NCBI GenBank assembly: GCA_003388505.1
Contig: QQVO01000002.1
Coordinates: 62,001-126,000, forward strand
DNA length: 64,000 nt
Direction of reading: 5' to 3'
Origin: Planctomycetota bacterium
GTDB lineage: Bacteria > Planctomycetota > Planctomycetia > Planctomycetales > Planctomycetaceae
Shown here: positions 26,735 through 35,901 of the stretch, piece by piece
Layout of the letters: each line of letters begins with the position of its first letter
How positions within the stretch are numbered: the first letter of the stretch is position 1
Made by a program: the position numbers and the translations under genes
The notes under the pieces: generated by a model
What the model saw: only the letters and a program-made list of their open reading frames with translations
Database searches by the model: none
Told to the model about the DNA's origin: nothing

Positions 26735-28243
26735 ATGAAAGTCCATCAGTTTCTCGACCACTACGGGATCACCGAAAACCCATTCGCACAGGAAGACGCG
26801 CTCTCGGACCGCGTCTTTCTCGACCATTGTCTCGCGGCCACCCACCACTCCGCCTGGGACAAGATCTTCGGCGACCCGCGCGCCGCGGCGACGTCGGTCG
26901 TTTTCGGAGAACAGGGCAGCGGCAAGACCGCGCTGCGGCTGCAGATCAAGCAGGAACTGCAGCGCTATAACCGGGAACATCCGGAAGCGCGGGCCTTCGT
27001 CGTCGAGTACGACGACTTCAATCCGTACCTCGACTGTTTTCGCGAGCGCCTCAATGGACGTCGCCGAAAACCCGAGAACGCTTTGAAGAACTGGCGGCTG
27101 TGGGACCACATGGATGCGATCCTCACGCTGGCCGTCACGCGCCTGGCGAATGCGATTCGCAACGACGGCCGAGATCCAAAGGACGAAACGCAGAACATCG
27201 ACATGGAGAAACTCCATGCCCTGCCCCGCGAACAGAGGCGGGACATTCTGCTCTTGGCCGCCTTCTACGACGACAACCGGGATCTGGCGCCCCGTCAGCG
27301 CTGGCAGAAACTTCGCTGGAAACTGCGCTATTTCAGTTGGAAAAAGTTCTGGGTCTGGGCGCTGGGACTGCTGGTGACGGTCGGCGTCGTCGCCGGAGTC
27401 ATCGCCTACCACGAGGGCGACTGGAAAAAACTCTTCGAATGGTGGGGCTGGTGGGCCATCATCGCGGCCGGTTGGCTCCCGTGTGTCTGGGACTCACTCC
27501 GCCGCACCTGGATCGGCTGGCGCGCCAGAAACCAGATCCGCGTGTTCGACCATCGCGTCCGCGCGCTGCGCAAGAACATCGGTGGATTCGAGACCTCCGA
27601 ATACGCCGGACAGCCGCTCCCCACCCGGCCGCGCGGCGACGACCGCTACGAACTTCTGCTCAAACTGCAGTCGGTGTTGAAATCACTCGGTTTCGAGAGC
27701 ATCTACGTTCTGATGGACCGCGTCGACGAGCCGCATCTCATTAACGGCGCCGCCGAACGTATGCGCGATTTCGTCTGGCCGATGTTCGACAACAAGTTTC
27801 TGAAGCACCCCGGGATTGCGTTCAAACTGTTGCTGCCGATCGCGATGTCCGGTTACCTGCAGCAACAGGAGCGAGAATTCTACGACCGCAGCCGCCTCGA
27901 CAAGCAGAACCTCGTCTCGTCGCTGACCTGGACCGGGCAGGGTCTCTACGACATTGCCAACGATCGGATCAGAGCCTGCGCGAAACTTGCCGAGGGCAAG
28001 CCGCCGGGGATCATGGACTTCTTCGACCCGTCGATCAACGAGACGGAGCTGATCGGAATCCTCGATCGGCTGCGTGTGCCCCGCAATCTGTTCAAGTTCC
28101 TCTATCGCCTGCTCGTCGATCACTGCAGCAAGTACACCGAGGACAACCCGGAGTGGAAAATCAAACGGGAAACGCTGCAATCGTCGCTGGCCGTCTTCCT
28201 CAAAGACCTGGAAGCCTACGAACAACGCCGGGGAACAGGCTGA
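26735..28243 (+). CDS. Membrane-inserted P-loop ATPase (KAP-like architecture)
   Basis: 502 residues. A Walker A motif, GEQGSGKT (residues 58-65), is followed by an Asp/Glu-rich sensor region and then by two hydrophobic helices at about residues 206-227 (FWVWALGLLVTVGVVAG...) and 235-252 (WWGWWAIIAAGWLP). After these the ATPase fold resumes with a probable Walker B strand, ESIYVLMDRVDEP (about 325-335). The C-terminal ~150 residues are helical. An NTPase split by a transmembrane hairpin recalls the KAP family, but the match is architectural only. Function is unknown; roles in membrane-linked defence or signalling are possible. The gene stands alone on its strand. Confidence 0.75.
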   Translation: MKVHQFLDHYGITENPFAQEDALSDRVFLDHCLAATHHSAWDKIFGDPRAAATSVVFGEQGSGKTALRLQIKQELQRYNREHPEARAFVVEYDDFNPYLDCFRERLNGRRRKPENALKNWRLWDHMDAILTLAVTRLANAIRNDGRDPKDETQNIDMEKLHALPREQRRDILLLAAFYDDNRDLAPRQRWQKLRWKLRYFSWKKFWVWALGLLVTVGVVAGVIAYHEGDWKKLFEWWGWWAIIAAGWLPCVWDSLRRTWIGWRARNQIRVFDHRVRALRKNIGGFETSEYAGQPLPTRPRGDDRYELLLKLQSVLKSLGFESIYVLMDRVDEPHLINGAAERMRDFVWPMFDNKFLKHPGIAFKLLLPIAMSGYLQQQEREFYDRSRLDKQNLVSSLTWTGQGLYDIANDRIRACAKLAEGKPPGIMDFFDPSINETELIGILDRLRVPRNLFKFLYRLLVDHCSKYTEDNPEWKIKRETLQSSLAVFLKDLEAYEQRRGTG

Positions 28244-28280
28244 ACTCCCCCCCTCCGTGATTTCTCGATCGTCCGGATTT

Positions 28281-29456
28281 TCAGCGGGAGTGCGGCGGCA
28301 TGCTTGTCACCCGTCCATCGTGTCGCGGCGGCTTCGGGCCCGGGAACTGGTAATACGTGCACGCAAGCGTCGAGTTGAACAGCTTGCGGCGCCGCTCCGC
28401 CCGGCGGCCGAACAACCGCTCGAACTGCGGATGCGCCGTCAGCACGTAGATCGACCACGTGTCGAGCGGCTCAAACAGACGCCCCATGTCGCGGTACAAC
28501 TGCTCGACTTCCCGTTCCTCGCCGATCCGCTCGCCGTACGGCGGATTCGTAATCAGCACACCGTACTTCCGCGGCGATCGAAACTCCGCCAGCGCTTTCC
28601 TCTGGAAATGGATGTCGTCGGCCACGCCCGTTGCCTCGGCGTGCTTCCGCGCCGCCAGAACGGCCCGCTCCTCAACGTCCGTGCCGATCAGTCTCTCCGC
28701 AAGTTGCGGCCTGACTTTCGCGGCGGCCGCCACGCGCTCCGCGTCCCACAGACCGCGGGGAAACTGCGGCCACTGCTCAGCGGCGAACGAACGCTTCAGC
28801 CCCGGCGCGATCTCCCGCCCGATCATCGCCGCCTCGATCAGGATCGTCCCCGATCCACAGCACGGATCGACCAGAGGCCGCTCCCGGTTCCAGTAACTGA
28901 GCAGCACCAGCGCGGCCGCCAGTGTTTCCCGCAGCGGCGCGGGTCCGGAGGCAGTTCGATAGCCCCGCTTGTGCAGCGCGTCTCCCGACGTGTCGATCGT
29001 CAAAGTCACCCGGTCCTTGAGCACGGCGACCTCGATGCCCCGAGCGGCCCCCGTCTCATCGAACCAGTCCCGCTGATGGACCGACTTCAGCCGCTCGACG
29101 ATCGCCTTCTTCACAATCCGCTGGCAGTCCGGCACGCTGTGCAGTTTGGACCGTGCACTGCGTCCCCGCACCGGAAACGCCGCGTCCACCGGCAGCCAGT
29201 CCTCCCAGGCAATCGCGGCAGTCCGGTCGAACAATTCGCCAAAGTCAGTCGCATCGAACTCGGCGACCTGAATCACCACGCGACTCGCGCAGCGCAGCCA
29301 CAGGTTGCAGCGGACGACCGCTGCCGCGTCCCCTGGAAATCGCACGCGACCGTCTTCAACTCGCTGCTGCGCGTATCCCAGCGCGTTCAGTTCGCGCGCA
29401 ACGACCGCCTCCAGTCCGAATGCCGTCGTCGCAATCAGGTTGTATTGGCCGCTCAT
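28281..29456 (-). CDS. THUMP-domain 23S rRNA (guanine-N2)-methyltransferase, RlmL/YpsC-type
   Basis: 391 residues. The N-terminal ferredoxin-like and THUMP RNA-binding part runs to about residue 165 (starting MSGQYNLIATTAFGLEAVVA). The Rossmann methyltransferase domain follows, with the SAM-binding site DPCCGSGTILIEAAMIG and the target-base motif TNPPYGER. This corresponds to the N-terminal half of E. coli RlmL, like the shorter Bacillus YpsC type, without the RlmK half. Expected substrate is a guanine in 23S rRNA. It is convergent with the ATPase gene, 37 bp away, and preceded by a repeat-bearing spacer. Confidence 0.9.
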   Translation of the reverse strand: MSGQYNLIATTAFGLEAVVARELNALGYAQQRVEDGRVRFPGDAAAVVRCNLWLRCASRVVIQVAEFDATDFGELFDRTAAIAWEDWLPVDAAFPVRGRSARSKLHSVPDCQRIVKKAIVERLKSVHQRDWFDETGAARGIEVAVLKDRVTLTIDTSGDALHKRGYRTASGPAPLRETLAAALVLLSYWNRERPLVDPCCGSGTILIEAAMIGREIAPGLKRSFAAEQWPQFPRGLWDAERVAAAAKVRPQLAERLIGTDVEERAVLAARKHAEATGVADDIHFQRKALAEFRSPRKYGVLITNPPYGERIGEEREVEQLYRDMGRLFEPLDTWSIYVLTAHPQFERLFGRRAERRRKLFNSTLACTYYQFPGPKPPRHDGRVTSMPPHSR

Positions 29457-29878
29457 CGGTGTTGCTGCGCAGGTCAGCCGAAGAGAACGATTATTGTCGA
29501 CAACATCAATTCGCCCTGCCTGCTGACGATTGCCCGAGATGACATTCGTTTTGCGAGAGCGACTGGTCGCTCAACGTTTAGTCTTTCGCGTCCCCCGCCC
29601 TGGCACAAGGGACGCATCAATTACGCTCCCAGCACGAGGAATCACGATTCCCGCTGCACAGCGCCGCCCAAAGAGGTACTTGACCGGTTCCGCGCAACTG
29701 CTCTAAACTCCGGCAGGCTATAGCGATTTGTGAATCAGTTCTCGCGATCTGTCTCGCGGAATCTCGCACGCAATTGTCCGAAAACCGCTCGACGCGGACA
29801 CTTGGTAGAGCAGTTTGCTCGAAACGGTTCTTGCGATAGGCCGCGCCCAGCCGGGCTTGCAAATAGAGGACGCGATTG
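29457..29878. other. Divergent spacer with a diverged 105 bp repeat
   Basis: 422 bp between the methyltransferase and the phosphoesterase. No gene is seen; the only recognised element is the repeat at 29719-29822. Confidence 0.5.
29719..29822 (-). repeat. 105 bp palindrome-ended repeat, diverged copy 2
   Basis: Same layout as the copy at 18843-18946: TAGCGATTTGTGAATCAG, then CGATCTGTCTCGCGGA, then CCGCTCGACGCGGACAC, and the end TAGAGCAGTTTGCTCGA. The palindrome is partly decayed, so this copy is older. Confidence 0.7.
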
Positions 29879-30622
29879 GTGCGCGCGATCATCAGCGACA
29901 TTCATGGAAACCTGGAAGCCCTTGAGGCCGTCTTCGCGGACATCGAGCAGCAGGATGTGTCTGAGGTCTACTGCCTGGGGGACGTGATCGGTTACGGACC
30001 GAATCCCCGCGAATGCATCGACCTCGTCATGGACCGCTGCGCCCTGACGATTCTGGGCAACCACGACCAGGCCGCGCTGTTCGATCCCGAAGGGTTCAAC
30101 GCGGGCGCCGAGCGGGCCATCTTCTGGACCCGCAGCGTCCTCGAATCCGGTGATTCCAAGTCCAACGAACGTCGCTGGGAATTCCTCGGCGAGTTGCCCC
30201 GCGTCCGTCGCGAGGATGACTTCCTGTTCGTGCACGGCTCCGCCCGCAATCCCCTGAACGAGTACGTCTTCCCGGAAGACATCTACAACCAGCGGAAGAT
30301 GGAGCGGATCTTCTCCCTGGTGGAGAAGTATTGTTTTCAGGGGCATACGCACATTCCCGGCGTTTTTACGGAGCAATTGAATTTTCTTTCGCCCGAAGAA
30401 ATTGAGTTCCATTACGAACTGGGGGAAGAGAAAGTGCTGCTCAACGTGGGGTCGGTCGGACAGCCCCGCGACGGCGACCCCCGCGCCTGCTACGTGCTGC
30501 TCAACGACAAGCAGGTGCAATACCGCCGGGTCCAGTACGACTTTGAAAAAACGATCGAAAAGATCTATCCCATTCCCGAGTTGGACAAGTTTCTGGGCGA
30601 CCGCCTGCGCGAGGGACGTTGA
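29879..30622 (+). CDS. Calcineurin-like metallophosphoesterase
   Basis: 247 residues of the YfcE/MJ0936-like phosphodiesterase type. Metal-binding motifs are in order: SDIHGN (D-x-H), [10 protein letters not shown] (G-D), GNHDQA (GNHD), VHGSA and the C-terminal GHTHIPG (G-H-x-H). All dimetal ligands are present, so it should hydrolyse phosphodiesters or phosphomonoesters; the substrate is unknown. The start is GTG at 29879, preceded by AGAGGA at eight bases. A TTG three bases earlier is an alternative. It begins the plus-strand run that contains yidC, lpxD and lpxI. Confidence 0.88.
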   Translation: MRAIISDIHGNLEALEAVFADIEQQDVSEVYCLGDVIGYGPNPRECIDLVMDRCALTILGNHDQAALFDPEGFNAGAERAIFWTRSVLESGDSKSNERRWEFLGELPRVRREDDFLFVHGSARNPLNEYVFPEDIYNQRKMERIFSLVEKYCFQGHTHIPGVFTEQLNFLSPEEIEFHYELGEEKVLLNVGSVGQPRDGDPRACYVLLNDKQVQYRRVQYDFEKTIEKIYPIPELDKFLGDRLREGR

Positions 30623-30743
30623 GTCGCGGCGGAGAGAGTGGGCCGAAGAGACTTCGTCAGACCGCTCTGCCGCAGGGTGGCCGGCGGCACGCTCGTGGAT
30701 CGATCAGATTGAGCCCCCTCGGGGGGGACGGAAGTGAGACGTC

Positions 30744-32879
30744 ATGGAACAGCGGCGATTCATCCTGTTTATCGCGTCATCGGCGCTGTTCATGCTGCTC
30801 TGGATGCGGTTCGGTCCGAAACCGGTCGTGCCCCCGCCCGGCCCCGCGAACAACGCGGCCGGGCAACAGGCTGAAGAACCGGCCGAGGACGAGAAGGCAG
30901 ACCCGGCAGACCCCGCTGTCGTCGCAGACGCAGCAGACGAGGAACCCACCCCCCCGGCGGATGACGAAGCCGCCGATCAGCCCCCTCCGGCCGACCTGAA
31001 ATTGCCCGAGTTTCCGCGGCGAACGGTCACCCTCGGTTCCGACGAACGGGATTCCGATTACTTTCTCCAGGTCGAACTGACCACCACCGGCGCGGCGATC
31101 GTCTCCGCAACGCTCTCGGATGAGCGGTACATCACCGCCGACGGGAAGCGCGAACCGCTCAAGGTCGTCGGCAACAACCCCGACACGACTCTCAAAACGC
31201 TCGCGGTCGAGGTCGAAAAGATCGAAGAGGCCCTCCCCGGCGATTTGACGCTCGCCGACGTCGACTGGGAGATCGTCGACAAGAGCGACACCTCCGTCAC
31301 CTTCCGCTATCCCGACCCGGCGGGCCGCTTCGAGATCCGTAAGCATTTTGAGATCCAGCCGGGCGACCCGGAGAATCCTGACGGCGACACGGCCGGCTAT
31401 CTCGTCCGGTTCGACGTTGAGTTCGTGAATCTCACCAACGAGACGCAAACGCTCAATTACCGGTTGCAGGGCCCCGTCGGCGTGCCGCTCGAAAACGCGG
31501 ACAACACCCGCACATTCACAGAGATCAAAGTCGGCACCGTCGAGGATCCCGGCGATCCCGTGCAACTTACTGCCAAGACGCTGGTCGGGCAGGTCGAAGA
31601 CAAGATCCAGAACAACGATCCGGCGGCGGTCGACACCTGGCGCGAACCGCTGAAGTACATCGGCGTCGACGTCCAGTACTTCGCGGCGCTGCTGTTCCCC
31701 CGGGATGAACAGGCGAAAGATCACGATGGCGACGGCGCGCCCGATCCCTACTTCAAGGAGTCGACGCCGCAACTTGTCCACCAGGCCCAGGAGCCGGAGC
31801 AGAGCGACATCAGCGTGACGATGCGGTCCCGCGATCTCATCCTCGCTCCCGGCGGCAGCGAACAGCACGAATTCGAACTGTTCCTGGGGCCGAAACGGTC
31901 CGAGTTGCTGCAACCGCTCGATGCCGGCGGAGTGATCACCTTCGGCTGGTTCACCCCGATCAGCATCGGCATGGTCTACATGCTGAACTTCTTTCACCAC
32001 GCGTTCGGGCTGCCGTACGCGCTGGCCATCGTCGTGCTCACGCTGATCGTCCGTGCCTGCATGTTCCCCATCACCCGCAAGCAGGCGGCCGGCGCGAAAA
32101 AGATGAAAGAACTGCAGCCGAAACTGCAGGAAATCAAAGCGAAGTACGCCAAAGAGCCCGAGAAGTTCTGGAAAGCGCAGCGGGAGCTGTTTCGCAAACA
32201 CAACTACAGCCCCATGGCCGGTTGCCTGCCGCTGTTCCTTCAACTCCCGATCTTCATCGGACTCTACAACGCCCTCAACTACGACGTCGACCTGCGAATG
32301 GTCGAGTTTCTCTGGATCGACAATCTGGCCGCGCCCGACGCCATCTTCTCATTCGGCTTTGAGGTGCCGTTCCTGCACTGGACCGATTTCAACCTGCTGC
32401 CCGTCATCACCATCGTGCTCTGGGTCATCCAGCAGAAGCTGTTCATGCCGCCGGCCACCAGCCCGGAGCAGGAACTGCAGTACAAGATGATGAGTTGGAT
32501 GATGATCGTCGTGGGCTTGATGATCTATCGCGTGCCGGCCGGTTTGTGCGTCTACTTCATCACCTCCACGATGTGGGGCATCACAGAGCGCAAAATCCTC
32601 GACTGGAAAAAGGACGACGAACCGTCGTCGCAACCCCAGGCCGCGATCGTCGAGAGCACGGTCTCCAAGACCTCGGACGAGCCGGAGCAGCCCAAACGTC
32701 AGGGGTTCTTCGCCAAGCTCATCGAAGCCGCCGACCAGGCCCGCGCAGAGGCCGCCCGCAACGGACGGAATGGGAATGCTGCGAATTCTCAGAACTCGGC
32801 TCGGGGAGCGACCGAACGGAACAGCCCCAACAGCGGCAAGAAGCGAAGCCGCAAGAAGGGGCGTTCGCGTCATCGCTGA
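30744..32879 (+). CDS. yidC: Membrane protein insertase YidC
   Basis: 711 residues, longer than the usual 540-620. An N-terminal anchor (RFILFIASSALFMLLWMRFG) is followed by an acidic, proline-rich spacer, the beta-rich periplasmic domain (about 100-390) and the conserved insertase core from about 400 to 620. The core contains MLNFFHHAFGLPYALAIVVL, MFPITRKQAAGAKKMKEL and SPMAGCLPLFLQLPIFIGLY. The tail is long and basic (KKRSRKKGRSRHR), as in YidC forms that contact the ribosome. The protein inserts and folds inner-membrane proteins, with or without SecYEG. The family's usual rpmH-rnpA neighbours are absent; a phosphoesterase precedes it. Confidence 0.95.
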   Translation: MEQRRFILFIASSALFMLLWMRFGPKPVVPPPGPANNAAGQQAEEPAEDEKADPADPAVVADAADEEPTPPADDEAADQPPPADLKLPEFPRRTVTLGSDERDSDYFLQVELTTTGAAIVSATLSDERYITADGKREPLKVVGNNPDTTLKTLAVEVEKIEEALPGDLTLADVDWEIVDKSDTSVTFRYPDPAGRFEIRKHFEIQPGDPENPDGDTAGYLVRFDVEFVNLTNETQTLNYRLQGPVGVPLENADNTRTFTEIKVGTVEDPGDPVQLTAKTLVGQVEDKIQNNDPAAVDTWREPLKYIGVDVQYFAALLFPRDEQAKDHDGDGAPDPYFKESTPQLVHQAQEPEQSDISVTMRSRDLILAPGGSEQHEFELFLGPKRSELLQPLDAGGVITFGWFTPISIGMVYMLNFFHHAFGLPYALAIVVLTLIVRACMFPITRKQAAGAKKMKELQPKLQEIKAKYAKEPEKFWKAQRELFRKHNYSPMAGCLPLFLQLPIFIGLYNALNYDVDLRMVEFLWIDNLAAPDAIFSFGFEVPFLHWTDFNLLPVITIVLWVIQQKLFMPPATSPEQELQYKMMSWMMIVVGLMIYRVPAGLCVYFITSTMWGITERKILDWKKDDEPSSQPQAAIVESTVSKTSDEPEQPKRQGFFAKLIEAADQARAEAARNGRNGNAANSQNSARGATERNSPNSGKKRSRKKGRSRHR

Positions 32880-33118
32880 TTTTCGCCCCCTCAGGCGTGA
32901 CCCCTCCGAGTGGATCGTCCGCAGCCGGAGACGCAAACGAGGGATTTTACTCATTCTTGCGAAACAACTTGCGGCGAACGTTCCGCCGCCCGAGTTCCCC
33001 TTCGGCGCACAAAACGGTGTTGCCCGGATTCGCCGCTTTTCGTTACAAGTCCCGGTTGCATGGCTGTAACAGGTCTCGGGCGCTCGCCCGGTCCCCCTCG
33101 GAAAGGACTCCGACTTCC

Positions 33119-34195
33119 ATGATGACCACCCGGGAAATAGCGCATCTGGTGAACGGCCGGCTTCACGGAGACGCCGACCGCACACTCTCCGACGTCGCCC
33201 CACTGGACGAGTGCGGCCCGCAGGAGATCGCCTACGTCGCCTCGGAAAAGCAGTTGCCCGCGCTGCGCAAGGTGCAACCCGGGGCCGTGCTCGCTCACGG
33301 CGATTTGCTCCCTCAACTGCCCGACCCGGCTCAAACGCCCGTCATCACCGTCGATGATCCGCAAGCCGCCTTCATTGAAGTGATGTTGCGGTTCCGGCCG
33401 CTCCCTCAGCGCGCGACGATCGGCGTCTCTCCGAATGCGACGGTCAGCCCCACGGCGAAGTTCGGCCCGGACTGCAACGTCCATCCCGGCGCCTACGTCG
33501 GCGACCGGGTGGTGCTCGGCGCTCGATGCGAAGTCGGCCCCGGAGCAGTCATCGGCGACGGCGTGATCCTGGCCGACGACGTGACGATTCACGCCAACGT
33601 CGTCCTGTACCACGATGTCCACGTCGGCCCACGAACGACGATCCATGCGGCGGCCGTCATCGGCGCGGATGGTTTCGGCTATCGACTGGTCGACGGCCGT
33701 TTTCTCCATATTCCGCACACGGGAACGGTCGTCATTGAAGAGGATGTCGAAATCGGCGCCGGAACCACTATTGATCGCGCGATGATCGGCAAGACGGTCA
33801 TCGGCGCCGGTACGAAGCTCGACAACCAGGTCATGATCGCCCACAACTGTGTGCTGGGCAAACACAATGTCTTCGCGTCGCAGGTCGGCTTGGCCGGCTC
33901 AGTCACCACCGGCGATTACGTCCAGTGCGGCGGACAGGTCGGCGTTGCGGATCACGCCCAGATCGGGGCCGGGGCGGCGCTCGGCGGAAAGGCCGGCGTC
34001 TCGGGAGTTGTCCCTGGAGGTCAGCGTTACGCCGGCCAGCCGGCACGTCCCGAGAAAGACGCGGTCAAGTCCTACATCGCCATGACCAAGCTGCCTGAGA
34101 TGCGCATTCAGTTGAAAACGCTCGCCTCTCAGGTCGAAAAACTGCAATCTCAGATCGATCAGCTCACCCGGTTCCCCGAGTCTCGCGCAGCCTGA
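33119..34195 (+). CDS. lpxD: UDP-3-O-acylglucosamine N-acyltransferase LpxD
   Basis: 358 residues. An N-terminal uridine-binding domain (MMTTREIAHLVNGRLHGDAD...) is followed from about residue 100 by the hexapeptide-repeat left-handed beta-helix (NATVSPTAKFGPDCNVHPGA onward). The catalytic His lies in TKLDNQVMIAHNCVLG, and the C-terminal helix includes KLPEMRIQLKTLASQVEKLQ. It adds the second acyl chain to UDP-glucosamine in lipid A synthesis, with lpxI immediately downstream (63 bp). The ATG at 33119 is chosen; the open frame extends far upstream into the yidC region without protein-like content. Confidence 0.95.
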   Translation: MMTTREIAHLVNGRLHGDADRTLSDVAPLDECGPQEIAYVASEKQLPALRKVQPGAVLAHGDLLPQLPDPAQTPVITVDDPQAAFIEVMLRFRPLPQRATIGVSPNATVSPTAKFGPDCNVHPGAYVGDRVVLGARCEVGPGAVIGDGVILADDVTIHANVVLYHDVHVGPRTTIHAAAVIGADGFGYRLVDGRFLHIPHTGTVVIEEDVEIGAGTTIDRAMIGKTVIGAGTKLDNQVMIAHNCVLGKHNVFASQVGLAGSVTTGDYVQCGGQVGVADHAQIGAGAALGGKAGVSGVVPGGQRYAGQPARPEKDAVKSYIAMTKLPEMRIQLKTLASQVEKLQSQIDQLTRFPESRAA

Positions 34196-34258
34196 CCGGC
34201 CGCGCTCGCAACGCATCGGCTGCGACGAACGATCGGTTCTGATTCCCCTCGCGATTTC

Positions 34259-35218
34259 ATGTCTTCCCCCACCATCCTCCGATTCGCGAACAGCGTCGCC
34301 GGCGAACTCGGCGCGGCGGGCGCCGTTCAACGCGCCGCCGGACGGGGAGTGCTTCCCAGAAACCGTAGAATCGGACTTCTCGCCGGCGGCGGGAGATTTC
34401 CGATTCTGTTCGCCGAGGCGGCCACCCGGCAGAACTACGCCGTCTACGGCGCCGGGATTCTCGGCATGGCGTCTCCCGACCTGGTCGATTGCTGCCACCG
34501 TTTCCGGGGAATCCCTCTCGCCCGCATTGGGGCGGCAATCCGTTTCTTCAAACGGTGCGGCGTCGAAAAAGTGGTGATGGCCGGAAAGGTCGAGAAGACC
34601 GAACTCTTCCAGCCGCGGCGCGTTCTGAGGCTCCTCCCCGACTGGCGAACGATTCACATGTGGCTCGGCTACTGCCGGGAAAACAAATCGGACGACACCA
34701 TTCTGCTGGCCGTCATTCGAGAATTCGAGCGGGACGGCCTCAAATTCCATTCCGCTCTCGATTTCTGCCCGGAGCTGCTCGTGAAACACGGATTCCTCAC
34801 CAAGCGCCGCCCCACTCCCGCCCAATGGAAGGACATTCGCTTCGGCTGGAAAATGGCCAAAGAGATGGGCCGGCTCGACGTCGGACAGTCAGTCGTCGTC
34901 AACGACACGGCGGTCATCGCCGTCGAAGCCATCGAAGGCACCGACGAGTGCATCCGCCGCGCCGGCCAACTCTGTCGCCGCGGAGGCTTCTCAGTCGTGA
35001 AGGTCGCCAAGCCGCAGCAGGACATGCGTTTCGACGTTCCCACAATCGGCGTCCAGACGCTGCAAACCATGCGCGAGTCGGGAGGCCGCGTCCTCGCCGT
35101 CGAGGCGGGAATGACGATCTTCCTCGATGAACCCGAGGTGGTCCAACTCGCCGACAAGCTCGGGATCGCAATCGTCTCCCTCAACGCGGACGAACTCCAA
35201 ATCCGCGCCGCCGCGTGA
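34259..35218 (+). CDS. lpxI: UDP-2,3-diacylglucosamine pyrophosphatase LpxI
   Basis: 319 residues, slightly longer than the ~270-residue LpxI because of about 37 extra N-terminal residues before RRIGLLAGGGRFPILFAE. Typical LpxI blocks are AGKVEKTELF, DDTILLAVIREFERDGLKF and GQSVVVNDTAVIAVEAIEGT near the C-terminal catalytic domain, and GRVLAVEAGMTIFLDE at the end. LpxI hydrolyses UDP-2,3-diacylglucosamine to lipid X and UMP, replacing LpxH. Sitting after lpxD, it supports an outer membrane with lipid A. The true start may be slightly downstream. Confidence 0.93.
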   Translation: MSSPTILRFANSVAGELGAAGAVQRAAGRGVLPRNRRIGLLAGGGRFPILFAEAATRQNYAVYGAGILGMASPDLVDCCHRFRGIPLARIGAAIRFFKRCGVEKVVMAGKVEKTELFQPRRVLRLLPDWRTIHMWLGYCRENKSDDTILLAVIREFERDGLKFHSALDFCPELLVKHGFLTKRRPTPAQWKDIRFGWKMAKEMGRLDVGQSVVVNDTAVIAVEAIEGTDECIRRAGQLCRRGGFSVVKVAKPQQDMRFDVPTIGVQTLQTMRESGGRVLAVEAGMTIFLDEPEVVQLADKLGIAIVSLNADELQIRAAA

Positions 35219-35380
35219 ACGGCTCGATCGAACCGCGCTACCCCGGACTCCACCATCGAGCCGCACGGACGATTCGCGTCCGACAATCGTCACAAACGGA
35301 ACGCGGTCAATTCCACCGGGTACGACCCGAACTGTTTCATCCCCGTCGAGGCCCTGATCGCGGGCTAAGGTAGTCGTGCC

Positions 35381-35785
35381 ATGAACGACACCACGAGTCC
35401 CCCCGCCGGCAGCCCCTCCGGATCTGAGCAGGATCGACGTCATCAGCGATTCCGCTATCACACCGCAGTCACCGTCGTGACCGACGGCCCCGAAGGGTTC
35501 GTCGCCGTCCGCGCCCGCTCGGACGATATCTCCGCCGGCGGAGCCAAAATCGTTTGTGATGAACGAATTACGTCGCAGCGCGTCTACCTGCGAATTCTGA
35601 TTCCCGAACTCGCCGACACATTCGTCGAAGCGGAAGTCGTCAATTCCCGCAACGAAACTGTGACGCGCCTTGGAACCGACGGAGGCGAGCGGTTCACCTA
35701 CAATACCCGTTTTCAGAAGTTCGTCTCCGACCGGGCAATGCTCGACGTCCTGCGAGTCGCCGCCGGGCTCCCGGCGACCGCATAG
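35381..35785 (+). CDS. PilZ-domain protein
   Basis: 134 residues consisting of one PilZ domain. The c-di-GMP signature is present as RRHQRFRYHTAVTV (RxxxR-type) and DDISAGGAKI (D-x-S-x-x-G). This fits a small cytoplasmic c-di-GMP receptor. The leading 20 residues are Ser/Pro-rich and probably disordered. It could instead be a PilZ-like protein that does not bind c-di-GMP, but both motifs look intact. Confidence 0.8.
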   Translation: MNDTTSPPAGSPSGSEQDRRHQRFRYHTAVTVVTDGPEGFVAVRARSDDISAGGAKIVCDERITSQRVYLRILIPELADTFVEAEVVNSRNETVTRLGTDGGERFTYNTRFQKFVSDRAMLDVLRVAAGLPATA

Positions 35786-35901
35786 CATCAGATGTTGCGG
35801 CTCCTTCGAGAATTCTGATAGCTTCCCCACCGCTGCTGAGTCAGCGGCTTCTCAACCCGCGCGGCAGCGCATTCCTCCCCGCTCCCGTCAAGGACGACGC
35901 G

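Noticed and set aside
30777-32243. 488-residue minus-strand frame over yidC
   Set aside because: It is a shadow of the conserved insertase gene.
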